From an uncultured Collinsella sp. (GTDB lineage: Bacteria > Actinomycetota > Coriobacteriia > Coriobacteriales > Coriobacteriaceae): a stretch of 12,044 nt of DNA. Where the stretch lies: NCBI GenBank assembly GCA_937937835.1, contig CALDBJ010000095.1, forward strand, positions 1 to 12,044, in the 5' to 3' direction. Position numbers and translations under genes: made by a program. Of this stretch, positions 1 through 6,046 are shown in pieces (the stretch's first letter is position 1; each line of letters starts with the position of its first letter). The notes under the pieces are model-generated. The model was not told where the DNA came from. It was given only the letters and a program-made list of their open reading frames with translations, and did not search any database.

Positions 1-15
1 CTATACGCCGCACCA
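1..15 (+). tRNA. tRNA 3' end, cut by the window edge (identity unknown)
   Basis: The first 15 bases read as the last part of a tRNA: CTAT is the 3' side of the T stem, ACGCCGC the 3' acceptor strand, A the discriminator base, and CCA is encoded at 13-15. A rho-independent terminator follows at once, as expected at the end of a tRNA unit. The matching 5' acceptor strand would be GCGGCGT and lies left of the window, so the amino acid cannot be assigned. The same 15 bases recur at 191-205. The partial view is the main limit. Confidence 0.6.
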
Positions 16-25
16 ATTGAACTTG

Positions 26-54
26 AAGCCTCCGGCAACGGGGGCTTTTCTTTT
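26..54 (+). terminator. Rho-independent terminator after the left-edge tRNA
   Basis: A 9-bp stem (26-34 with 39-47, one G-T pair) closes on a GCAA tetraloop and is followed by a T-rich tail TTCTTTT. It sits 10 bases after the tRNA CCA end. Confidence 0.8.
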
Positions 55-88
55 ATGTCGCCGCTGCATGGATTCGAACCTCGGTCGA

Positions 89-186
89 GGCGCGAGCGCC
101 AAGAAAACGCGGAGCGTTTTTAGCGAGCGGGCGAGCACGCCGGCAGGCGGGCGAAGCCGGTGCGGATCCGCGCAGCGGATGCGCGG
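89..186. repeat. Cluster of compact hairpins between the two direct repeats
   Basis: Four or more short inverted repeats follow one another: 89-93 with 96-100 (GGCGC/GCGCC), 104-110 with 114-120 (AAAACGC/GCGTTTT, followed by one more T), 140-144 with 156-160 (CCGGC/GCCGG), the perfect palindrome GCGGATCCGC at 162-171, and 168-174 with 180-186 (CCGCGCA/TGCGCGG). The second could end transcription. The arrangement resembles REP-type palindromic elements or a structured RNA. No function can be assigned, and the open frames across it look like by-products of GC richness. Confidence 0.5.
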
Positions 187-190
187 AATC

Positions 191-288
191 CTATACGCCG
201 CACCATTTGAGATTAAAGCTCCCGGCAACGGGGGCTTTTCTTTTACGTAAGCACTGCATGGATTCGAACCTCGGTCGAGGCGCGGGCG
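191..288 (+). repeat. Direct repeat copy B, with a tRNA 3' remnant
   Basis: This is the second copy of the 98-nt block. With the preceding bases 186-190 it starts GAATCCTATACGCCGCACCA, which fits a T-loop 3' half, T-stem 3' strand, acceptor 3' strand, discriminator and CCA. What lies upstream is a hairpin region rather than a tRNA body, so this is a tRNA tail fragment and not a functional tRNA. Such duplicated tRNA tails are typical products of site-specific integration, but no integrase is visible; unequal recombination between tandem tRNA genes is an equally good explanation. Confidence 0.8.
215..244 (+). terminator. Rho-independent terminator in repeat copy B
   Basis: A 10-bp stem (215-224 with 229-238, one G-T pair) closes on GCAA and is followed by a T-rich tail. 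It differs from copy A on the left arm but keeps base pairing: stem bases change in both type and partner while the hairpin survives, so it probably remained functional. Confidence 0.75.
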
Positions 289-390
289 TGAAGCGGACGA
301 TTTCTTATCGACTCGTGTAAGATTCCGAGTAGGTATCGCGGCCTATCCGCGACTGCTCCTTCTCTAGACGACCGATCAGGGTGATATTTC

Positions 391-2832
391 GTGGCAGAGC
401 GTCCGACATACAAGCTCAGGTTTCTCGATCCCAAGAAGCGCTTTCCGGCGATGCCCGAGCAGCCTGCGGGACGCTCATATGGCGTGGTCTGGAAACTCTT
501 TGGCGAGGATCAGCATGAATCTTGTTATGTCGTCGAGTTCGTTGGCAAAAGTCATGTGTCGCTTTTGGGCTACGTAAGCGTTTCGGGTGAGGTGTACAAG
601 GTGGACCGCCCCGTCAGCGAGGCTCCGCTGCCCAACGATCCCGACATGGAACTGGTCCTTGACGAGTCGGATTCCAGTATTGGTGAGATTATGGTAAGGA
701 AAGCCAACGGTGCAATGCGCGCGTGTGCGCAAACTGCCGGCTCTCCCGAAGGCCCCATGCGCGAGCAGTCCGACCACGAGACATGGAATTCGACCCGCGC
801 CCTTCCTTACGGTGAGTTCATGGCCTCGATGTTCTTGCGCTACGTGATATTTGCCAACTCCGAAAGCGCTATTGTGAACACGGCGGACGCCGGCGGACTC
901 GACGAGGGTATGCAAAACGTTGTCGACAAGATCAAGCTCGTAAAGTTGCCCGAGCCGGTCGAGGTGTTTTTGGGCTTTAACACGGCACCGCTCCCCGATG
1001 CTATCGAGACGCTGCTTTACCGCGTTGACCATGCCGAGAATCCGAGCGGTATCGAGCGCTATGCCGCCGCCCTTATGAGCGAAATTGACTTGCCCCGCCT
1101 GCGCACCATCGCTGCTAAGTCCGAGATGAGCCTGGCTCGCATTGATCGCTCAAAGATTTTCTATCTCAATTTTGATCGTAGCCTGTTGGACCAGGACGAG
1201 ATTGACATGCTGCTTGCCATCGAGTGCCGTCTCAACCGCCTCTCCGGCATCCTTGAGCGCATCGGGGCCGGATTGGCCCCTGCGGCATCCTCGCCGAGCC
1301 TTGAGGGCTGCGCGCTCTTTGATGCGTGGCATATCGCCAAGACGACCAACGATGTTCCCCGACTGCTCGATACGGCTTCGAGCGATAACCCGTGGGCCAA
1401 GCCGGGAACGGTTTCGTGCCAGCCGGGCGGCGAGTGGGACGTGCGCACCCGTTTTGCGCGAATCGTTGAGGCGCTCAACGTGGTCACGCGGCTCGACTAT
1501 ACCTATCGGGCAAACGTTGCCGAGGGGATTATGCTCGTTCGGTTTGGGCAGTCTGTCGTTGATGCCATGCTGCAACGTGAATACGACGCTCAGGATGACG
1601 CCTGGCGCGAGCTGGACGAGGACACGCGCGCGATCTGGGCCGCGGAGCACGATGCGCGCGTGGCACTCACGCTTGCGGCAGCGTGTTTTGCCGCGGGCAC
1701 CTGCATCACGCGCTGCTATGTGCAGATTGCTGCTCCCGACAGTGAGCAGGGCGAGCGCGTTGTTGCAACGTATTTCTTTGGGCGCGCGGCCTATCTGGCC
1801 GATTGCGTGCCTGTCGCCAAGGATCTTGAGAGCATGGACATGAACGATATGCCGTGCAAGCGTGTGCTTGAGGCGTATGAGTCAACCGCTCCGGAGACGA
1901 TTGAGCCTGCGGAGGTTCATGCTCGTCCGCGTGATGACCATCGCACGCTGCCGCCGGCGCTGCGCGATCTGCTGCTTGCCGATACGGCTGACGAGTTGGA
2001 GGTCATGGAAGAGGACGATGACCCATACGTGGCCCGTGTTGTTGAATTGCGCGAGCAGGCAAAAGTAGACCGTACAGGTGCTTTTGAAGGCTTTTCCCGT
2101 CTTGTCGAGGAGTTGGAGGCTAAGTGCACTGTCGCCGAGCTTTTGGCGACAGGTCCGGTTCAAACGCAGTTTTGCGATAACCAGCTGGTGCGCATGGTGC
2201 TACCGGTGTTGGAAGAAGACCGCTCTGTGCGAATCCTTCGTGCGCCCGATGCGCTGTACTTTGCCCAGCACGAGATCTGCAGCTTTTATGCCGAGCAAGA
2301 GGACTTTGAACGAGCGCTGCCCGAGGTGCGCCATCTTTACGATCTGGCGCGCTCGTCCATGCAATCGCACTTTGCGCTCATCAACGTGCTTGCGCGTCTG
2401 GAGCGCTTTGACGAGATTATCGAGGTGGCGCGCCACGGCCTACGTATTGCCAGCGATCGTTCTGCAATTGGCTACCTGTTCTATCGCTTGGCGTTTGCCT
2501 ATTGGAATTGCGATCAGCTCGACCTGGCGCTGGCTTGTTACCGTCTGGTGCCGCGCGGCGAGGAGTCGGGCAGCAGCGCGCTGGAAGAAATGCAGGGCCT
2601 TATGAACGAGATGGGCGTCAGCGAGCCTCCGACGTTCGAGGAGGCGGTCGAGACCATCCGCAAGGCTGGACTTGAGCTGCCGCCAGTGTCCGCCGTGACG
2701 AATCAGCTGGCAGATGCCGCTGTGCAACTGGTCGACAACGGCTTCTTTTTCCTGGCGCGCGGTTGCATCTTCCAAATGTGGCGTACCATGGGTAACGACG
2801 AGCTCGGCTCCCTCAACCGCTCGCTGGGGTAG
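391..2832 (+). CDS. Large TPR-like protein of unknown function
   Basis: An 813-residue open frame begins with GTG at 391, preceded by AGGGTGA at a normal distance. I do not recognise the family. The product has no obvious signal peptide or membrane segment, so it is probably cytoplasmic. Residues about 1-90 are rich in beta-type sequence (GKSHVSLLGYVSVSGEVY). Residues about 255-290 form a helical stretch (SKIFYLNFDRSLLDQDEIDMLL). An acidic stretch near residue 540 (EEDDDP) may be a linker. Residues about 620-720 look like two or three degenerate tetratricopeptide repeats, with alternating helices such as ALYFAQHEICSFYAEQEDFERALPEV broken by short turns, suggesting a protein-binding scaffold. 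It stands alone: upstream are tRNA-tail repeats, and downstream is a hairpin and then an unrelated-looking ATPase module. The reading frame and start are well supported; the function is open. Confidence 0.85.
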   Translation: MAERPTYKLRFLDPKKRFPAMPEQPAGRSYGVVWKLFGEDQHESCYVVEFVGKSHVSLLGYVSVSGEVYKVDRPVSEAPLPNDPDMELVLDESDSSIGEIMVRKANGAMRACAQTAGSPEGPMREQSDHETWNSTRALPYGEFMASMFLRYVIFANSESAIVNTADAGGLDEGMQNVVDKIKLVKLPEPVEVFLGFNTAPLPDAIETLLYRVDHAENPSGIERYAAALMSEIDLPRLRTIAAKSEMSLARIDRSKIFYLNFDRSLLDQDEIDMLLAIECRLNRLSGILERIGAGLAPAASSPSLEGCALFDAWHIAKTTNDVPRLLDTASSDNPWAKPGTVSCQPGGEWDVRTRFARIVEALNVVTRLDYTYRANVAEGIMLVRFGQSVVDAMLQREYDAQDDAWRELDEDTRAIWAAEHDARVALTLAAACFAAGTCITRCYVQIAAPDSEQGERVVATYFFGRAAYLADCVPVAKDLESMDMNDMPCKRVLEAYESTAPETIEPAEVHARPRDDHRTLPPALRDLLLADTADELEVMEEDDDPYVARVVELREQAKVDRTGAFEGFSRLVEELEAKCTVAELLATGPVQTQFCDNQLVRMVLPVLEEDRSVRILRAPDALYFAQHEICSFYAEQEDFERALPEVRHLYDLARSSMQSHFALINVLARLERFDEIIEVARHGLRIASDRSAIGYLFYRLAFAYWNCDQLDLALACYRLVPRGEESGSSALEEMQGLMNEMGVSEPPTFEEAVETIRKAGLELPPVSAVTNQLADAAVQLVDNGFFFLARGCIFQMWRTMGNDELGSLNRSLG

Positions 2833-2848
2833 GGGCGATATAGAGGGG

Positions 2849-2880
2849 CCGCACCGCGCTATTTGTATCGGCGCGGGCGG
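2849..2880 (+). terminator. GC-rich hairpin after the TPR-like gene
   Basis: The left arm 2849-2859 pairs with 2871-2880 over 10 bp with one bulged A at 2853; the loop is 11 nt. It starts 17 bases after the stop codon, where a terminator is expected, but no T tract follows. It may act as an mRNA 3' end stabiliser, or as a terminator needing help. Confidence 0.4.
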
Positions 2881-2921
2881 GAGGACCCGGCAGGATTGGT
2901 AAGGCATAAAGCCGCCGAGCC

Positions 2922-2978
2922 TGCTAAAACTGTTAAACTCTGCTAAAGTTGCTAAACTTTGTTAAAGTTGTTAAAACT
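2922..2978 (+). repeat. Three tandem 19-bp iteron-like repeats upstream of the ATPase
   Basis: Three head-to-tail units cover 2922-2940, 2941-2959 and 2960-2978. Each unit holds two copies of a TGYTAAA core, so cores start at 2922, 2931, 2941, 2950, 2960 and 2969, spaced 9, 10, 9, 10 and 9 bp, close to one helical turn. Alternate sequences also make inverted pairs, for example AAAGTT-gcta-AACTTT at 2945-2960. The block ends 16 bp before the ATPase start codon and just before its ribosome binding site. The periodicity indicates cooperative binding on one DNA face, as for iterons or an operator array. The most economical ligand is the winged-helix protein encoded next door, which is an inference. 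Confidence 0.8.
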
Positions 2979-2994
2979 AGCAGAGGAGGGCAGA

Positions 2995-4077
2995 ATGACG
3001 AAAGCTGTTAACCCCTTTAAGCCAACGGCGGGCATGAATCCGCCTGAGCTTATCGGACGGGACACTGTTTTGGATGACTTTGCCGAGGCTCTTGAGAATG
3101 GTCCTGGTGCCCCCGATCGACTCATGCGCATCTCGGGCGTCCGAGGCACAGGTAAAACGGTGCTCCTTAATGCATTGGGTGACCTTGCACGCAAAAAAGG
3201 ATTCGAGGTCGTTGACGTTGCCTCCAATGCTGGTTTTTGCAATAGAATCCTCGAGGCTCTGCAGCGAAACGTTCGTCTTGAATCAATCTCGATTTCCCCA
3301 TCGATTTTAGGGGTCAGCCTTGGCTCCATGGAGATGTCGAAGTCGGCCTCTCATCTGGGCGAGGCGATGTACGATGCTGCGAAGCGCGGTGGTCTGCTCA
3401 TTACGCTCGACGAGATCCAGGATGCCTCAACTGAGGAAATGCGCGAGCTAGGCAATGAGATGCAGCTCTTGATCCGCCAAGGAGCGAATGTCGCTTTCGC
3501 TTTCGCCGGGCTGCCGACATCGGTAGATGGCGTGGTGGTGGATGATACGTTGACGTTCCTTCAGCGAGCCAAACATGTTGAACTTACTCGGCTTTCCGAT
3601 TTTGAAGTTGGCGGATCGTTTGAGGATACGATGAGACGAGCGGGCAAGGAGCTCGACAAAGGTGCCGCTGAGCTATTAACAAAAGCTTCGGCAGGCTATC
3701 CCTTTATGGTCCAGCTGGTCGGATATTACGCTTGGCAGGTTGCTGCGCGCAGTGGGGCGGAGAGCGTGAGCGAAGAGGCGGCTCGTAAGGGTATCCAGGC
3801 GGCTCTTGATAGCTTTAATGCTATGGTGATTGCCCCAGCGCTGCGCAGGGTGTCGGAACGGCAGTTTCAGTATCTCGCGGCGATGGCTCAATGCGAGGGC
3901 GTCGATATCGCCAACGGCGATATCGCCAAGAAGATGGGTTTGTCGGCGAACAAAGTTGGGTCATATCGCAAGCGTCTGATCGATGCGGGGTTGATTGAGC
4001 CCGCGGGCTATGGCTGTGTTTCGTTTGCAATTCCGTACATGCGCGATTATCTGTTGGAGACCGTTCGAGAGGACTAA
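2995..4077 (+). CDS. Orc1/Cdc6-like AAA ATPase with C-terminal winged helix
   Basis: ATG at 2995 is preceded by a strong GGAGGG site, giving 360 residues; an in-frame TTG at 2959 lies inside the repeat array and lacks a binding site. The N-terminus carries the PPELIGRD entry motif of AAA_16/archaeal-type ATPases. Walker A is GVRGTGKT at 48-55 and Walker B LLITLDEIQD around 134-143, followed by a sensor-like FAFAGLP. Residues about 275-356 look like a winged helix-turn-helix (NGDIAKKMGLSANKVGSYRKRLIDAGLI), then FAIPYMRDYLLE. The family binds and hydrolyses ATP and in several members binds DNA; replication initiation, transposition regulation and STAND-like signalling are all known roles. The gene uses A/T-ending codons more than its neighbours and is bracketed by the repeat array and a perfect inverted repeat, hinting at acquisition. 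The exact function is unknown. Confidence 0.88.
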   Translation: MTKAVNPFKPTAGMNPPELIGRDTVLDDFAEALENGPGAPDRLMRISGVRGTGKTVLLNALGDLARKKGFEVVDVASNAGFCNRILEALQRNVRLESISISPSILGVSLGSMEMSKSASHLGEAMYDAAKRGGLLITLDEIQDASTEEMRELGNEMQLLIRQGANVAFAFAGLPTSVDGVVVDDTLTFLQRAKHVELTRLSDFEVGGSFEDTMRRAGKELDKGAAELLTKASAGYPFMVQLVGYYAWQVAARSGAESVSEEAARKGIQAALDSFNAMVIAPALRRVSERQFQYLAAMAQCEGVDIANGDIAKKMGLSANKVGSYRKRLIDAGLIEPAGYGCVSFAIPYMRDYLLETVRED

Positions 4078-4126
4078 TAAAGAATGGGCTGTCCGCGCTG
4101 TCGCTGGGGCCGTCCTTGTATCTTTG

Positions 4127-4181
4127 TCTCAACCTGTAACATCTGGAGGGGATTACGGCCTGCAGATGTTACAGGTTGAGA
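4127..4181. repeat. Perfect 18-19 bp inverted repeat behind the ATPase gene
   Basis: CTCAACCTGTAACATCTG at 4128-4145 is repeated in reverse complement at 4163-4180, without mismatch, around a 17-nt loop; 4127 and 4181 add one more pair. A looser outer pair, GTCTCA at 4126-4131 and TGAGAC at 4190-4195, is nested with it. It begins 50 bp after the ATPase stop codon. No T tract follows, so it is not a standard terminator. A dispersed palindromic element, a MITE-like remnant or an mRNA-stabilising hairpin are possible. Confidence 0.75.
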
Positions 4182-4202
4182 TGATTGACTGAGACGTTTA
4201 CT

Positions 4203-4224
4203 GGTAAAAGAGAGGTAAAAGAGG
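4203..4224 (+). repeat. Two tandem 11-bp repeats upstream of tRNA-Ser
   Basis: GGTAAAAGAGA and GGTAAAAGAGG lie head to tail 20 bp before the tRNA promoter, with a short palindrome TTTACTGGTAAA overlapping at 4197-4208. They might be a binding site or simple low-complexity sequence. Confidence 0.35.
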
Positions 4225-4243
4225 AAACGCCTCAAAATTCCCC

Positions 4244-4272
4244 TTGCCCAACTTCGGCTGTTTGGTTACTAT
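4244..4272 (+). promoter_or_regulatory. Sigma-70-type promoter of tRNA-Ser
   Basis: TTGCCC at 4244-4249 and TACTAT at 4267-4272 are separated by 17 bp and lie 14 bp before the mature tRNA 5' end, so transcription would start close to 4279. Confidence 0.65.
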
Positions 4273-4286
4273 AGAACGGCTGTTAC

Positions 4287-4377
4287 GGAGAGCTGACCGA
4301 GAGGCCGAAGGTGCTCGCCTGCTAAGCGAGTATGCCCCAAAAGGGCATCTGGGGTTCGAATCCCCAGCTCTCCGCCA
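4287..4377 (+). tRNA. tRNA-Ser (anticodon GCU)
   Basis: A complete 91-nt class II tRNA. The acceptor GGAGAGC (4287-4293) pairs with GCTCTCC (4367-4373); the discriminator is G and CCA is encoded. The anticodon stem CTCGC/GCGAG encloses CTGCTAA, so the anticodon is GCT at 4321-4323, reading AGC and AGU. The long variable arm (TGCCC-CAAAA-GGGCA) is characteristic of serine tRNAs, and the T loop is GGTTCGAATCC. It has its own promoter and terminator and is a monocistronic unit. Confidence 0.97.
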
Positions 4378-4391
4378 GTATGACTTTGAAG

Positions 4392-4417
4392 AAGGGTCCC
4401 ATTTGGGACCCTTTTTT
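4392..4417 (+). terminator. Rho-independent terminator of tRNA-Ser
   Basis: AAGGGTCCC (4392-4400) pairs perfectly with GGGACCCTT (4405-4413) around ATTT, followed by a T run to 4417. It starts 15 nt after the CCA end. Confidence 0.92.
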
Positions 4418-4428
4418 ATTATCAAGAA

Positions 4429-4452
4429 TGGCGGCTGGGGATTCGAACCCTC
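4429..4452 (-). pseudogene. Inverted tRNA-Ser 3'-end fragment
   Basis: Read on the minus strand this gives a T loop GGTTCGAATCCCC followed by AGCCGCCA. It equals the 3' end of the neighbouring tRNA-Ser (…CCCCAGCTCTCCGCCA) with TCTC missing from the acceptor strand. No tRNA body is present on either side: a terminator hairpin lies upstream on that strand. I read it as a tRNA remnant; chance similarity of a short stretch cannot be excluded. Confidence 0.45.
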
Positions 4453-4484
4453 AAAAAGGAGGCATCCTTTCGGACGCCTCCTTT
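4451..4484 (-). terminator. Terminator of the D,D-carboxypeptidase gene (bidirectional shape)
   Basis: AAAGGAGGC (4455-4463) pairs with GCCTCCTTT (4476-4484); after an A/C mismatch, TCC/GGA adds three pairs around a TTTC loop. On the minus strand the stem is followed by a T run (the A tract 4453-4457), and it sits 24 bp past the stop codon of the minus-strand gene. Confidence 0.85.
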
Positions 4485-4508
4485 CAGTGGACTTATTATT
4501 CTTGCGCC

Positions 4509-5849
4509 CTACATCTCAGGAGCCTTGGCTACGGTCTCGCTCTCTGCCGCAAGTGGGCGGTTGTCGATGCGGCGGCCCAGGCGGTCGAGCTTCACAAGGA
4601 GCCACTCAATGGGATTCGGCCCCGAGCCTTCCTCGTCGGCAACCAGGTCCATGACGGCGATCTTGGTGCCGTCCTGCTTGAGCGTAACGCTGCCCACCTT
4701 GTCGCCCACATGCACCGTGCCCGAAAGATCGTCGTAGCTAACCTTTTCGGTCACCTCGCCGGCAAGGGAAAACACGGTCGCTTGCGCCGTAGGATCGGCG
4801 AGCGTGGCGTCGATCGTCTTATCCGTCCAGTCGGTTTGGCCAATGCGCGCCATAAGCGGGTTGCCGTTGGCGGTCTTTTCTTGCGTGTTGGCGATTGCGA
4901 CCGTCACCTTGTGGTCGTAGTACCAGTTGGCAAGGGTGGCGGTATCGGTAAAGCGCTGATCGGTGGTGGTGGAGTTCAAAATAACGGTGTAGATCTCGTC
5001 GCCGTCGCGGTTGTAGGCGCTCGTAAAGCAATAGCCCGCGTCGTCGGTGGTGCCGGTCTTGCCGCCGATGTTGCCATCTTGGCCCAGCAAATAGTTATGC
5101 GTGTCCATGGAATGCGAATGGTCGGTGCCGTCGGCGCCCGTGACCTCGATCCAGGAATCCTCGCTCGCTACGACCTCGCGGATCGTGTCGTTTTTCATGG
5201 CCTCCTGCATCATCAGCGCTACGTCGTGTGCGGTTGAGTGCATATCGCCAGCCCACTCATCAAAGTCCAGACCATGCGGGTTTTCAAAAAGCGTACCGGT
5301 GCAGCCGAGCTTATTAGCGCGCTCGTTCATGGCCTTCACAAATGTGGCCTCGGCGTCTTTGGTCTTAGGGTCGATCTTCTTGCCCACATATTCGGCGAGC
5401 ACGATGGCGGCGTCGTTGCCAGAGGGAATCATCAGGCCGCGCAGTGCCTGCTCCACGGTAAACTCGTCGCCTTCGAGCAAGCCGGCGGTCGAATTACCCA
5501 CGGTGGCTGCGGCGTTGCTCACCGTGACCTTCTCGTCCATCTTGCAATTCTCGACGGTTAGGATTGCGGTCATGACCTTGGTGATCGAGGCGATCTTGAC
5601 CTGTTTGTCAGCATCGCGGGCATAGTAGACGGTGCCGTCTTTGCCCATGACGAGGGCATTGGTCGCATCGATATCGGGCAGGTTTTCGGCCGTGATGCCG
5701 CGCGCATCGGCGGTTTTGCCGCAAACATTGTCGGTCGTGAGCACTTGGGCGCCGGCGACGGTGGGCACGCCAGCGGCAAGGGCGATAGCGCAGACAAAGC
5801 CGGCGGCAAGCCGGGCTGAGCGCTTTGCAAAAGAGGTGAGGGACTTCAC
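4509..5849 (-). CDS. dacA: D-alanyl-D-alanine carboxypeptidase, PBP5 type (peptidase S11)
   Basis: The enzyme removes the terminal D-Ala from peptidoglycan pentapeptides outside the membrane and so limits crosslinking. All three penicillin-binding motifs are present: SITK at 88-91 (catalytic Ser88), SGN at 143-145 and KTG at 264-266. With GTG at 5849 the product has 446 residues and starts with a clear signal peptide (KRSAR, a hydrophobic core, then AGA-Q cleavage near 34). A later all-beta domain follows, and NPIEWLLVKLDRLGRR near the C-terminus fits the amphipathic membrane anchor of this family. The frame is open up to 5960 (ATG at 5918), but a TATACT promoter element lies at 5889-5894, so a later start is preferred; its ribosome binding site is weak. 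It is divergent from a VanRS-like system. The symbol is by family, not by orthology proof. Confidence 0.93.
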   Translation of the reverse strand: MKSLTSFAKRSARLAAGFVCAIALAAGVPTVAGAQVLTTDNVCGKTADARGITAENLPDIDATNALVMGKDGTVYYARDADKQVKIASITKVMTAILTVENCKMDEKVTVSNAAATVGNSTAGLLEGDEFTVEQALRGLMIPSGNDAAIVLAEYVGKKIDPKTKDAEATFVKAMNERANKLGCTGTLFENPHGLDFDEWAGDMHSTAHDVALMMQEAMKNDTIREVVASEDSWIEVTGADGTDHSHSMDTHNYLLGQDGNIGGKTGTTDDAGYCFTSAYNRDGDEIYTVILNSTTTDQRFTDTATLANWYYDHKVTVAIANTQEKTANGNPLMARIGQTDWTDKTIDATLADPTAQATVFSLAGEVTEKVSYDDLSGTVHVGDKVGSVTLKQDGTKIAVMDLVADEEGSGPNPIEWLLVKLDRLGRRIDNRPLAAESETVAKAPEM

Positions 5850-5888
5850 AGATTTCGCTTTCGACGGGATGGTCTCTTCTGGAACTAG

Positions 5889-5917
5889 AGTATATCGTTT
5901 GCCGGCGTCGGCGATCA
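5889..5917 (-). promoter_or_regulatory. Candidate promoter of the carboxypeptidase gene
   Basis: On the minus strand TATACT (5894 to 5889) matches a -10 box; at 17 bp the -35 position reads only TGATCG (5917 to 5912), which is weak. It would place transcription start near 5882 and rules out the upstream start codons at 5918 and 5960. Confidence 0.45.
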
Positions 5918-5982
5918 TCGCGTGCGCGCGTGGTCCACATCCGCACCCGAACGGGCACAAGGGTGCTTAAGGCCGACTTAAT

Positions 5983-6026
5983 CACACACGCTTGTTGTGT
6001 GTGGCGTGCGTCGCCTCGGGCATAAT
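5983..6026 (+). promoter_or_regulatory. Candidate promoter and inverted repeat before the vanR-like gene
   Basis: CATAAT at 6021-6026 is a reasonable -10 box, leaving a short leader of about 14 nt. The -35 region lies inside or beside a 7-bp inverted repeat, CACACAC (5983-5989) and GTGTGTG (5997-6003) around a 7-nt loop, which could be an operator for an activator or the response regulator itself. No good -35 is seen, which fits a promoter that needs activation. Confidence 0.4.
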
Positions 6027-6046
6027 GGAGCGCGAGAGGAGCACGC

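Larger units (their letters stand above)
1..98 (+). repeat. Direct repeat copy A: tRNA tail, terminator and spacer
   Basis: This 98-nt block matches 191-288 without gaps, with 12 mismatches by hand count (about 88% identity). It comprises the tRNA 3' end, the terminator, a variable stretch, and a conserved tail starting at CTGCATGG and containing GGATTCGAACC. Differences fall mainly at 21-31 (the terminator's left flank) and 55-63, while the tRNA tail, right terminator arm and 64-90 are nearly identical. The left limit may extend beyond the window. Confidence 0.85.

Noticed and set aside
17..250. Open frames across the repeat and hairpin region on both strands
   Set aside because: They run through tRNA tails, terminators and palindromes, have no good ribosome binding site and low-complexity products; GC-rich sequence gives such frames by chance.
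2922..2978. CRISPR array
   Set aside because: The repeats are contiguous 19-bp units without spacers, and no cas genes are present.
2959..2994. Upstream TTG start for the ATPase, adding 12 residues
   Set aside because: The extension translates the repeat array itself, and the strong GGAGGG site lies directly before ATG 2995.
4332..5237. A 301-codon plus-strand frame over tRNA-Ser and the carboxypeptidase gene
   Set aside because: It overlaps a certain tRNA and a terminator, and is the complement of a gene with intact catalytic motifs.
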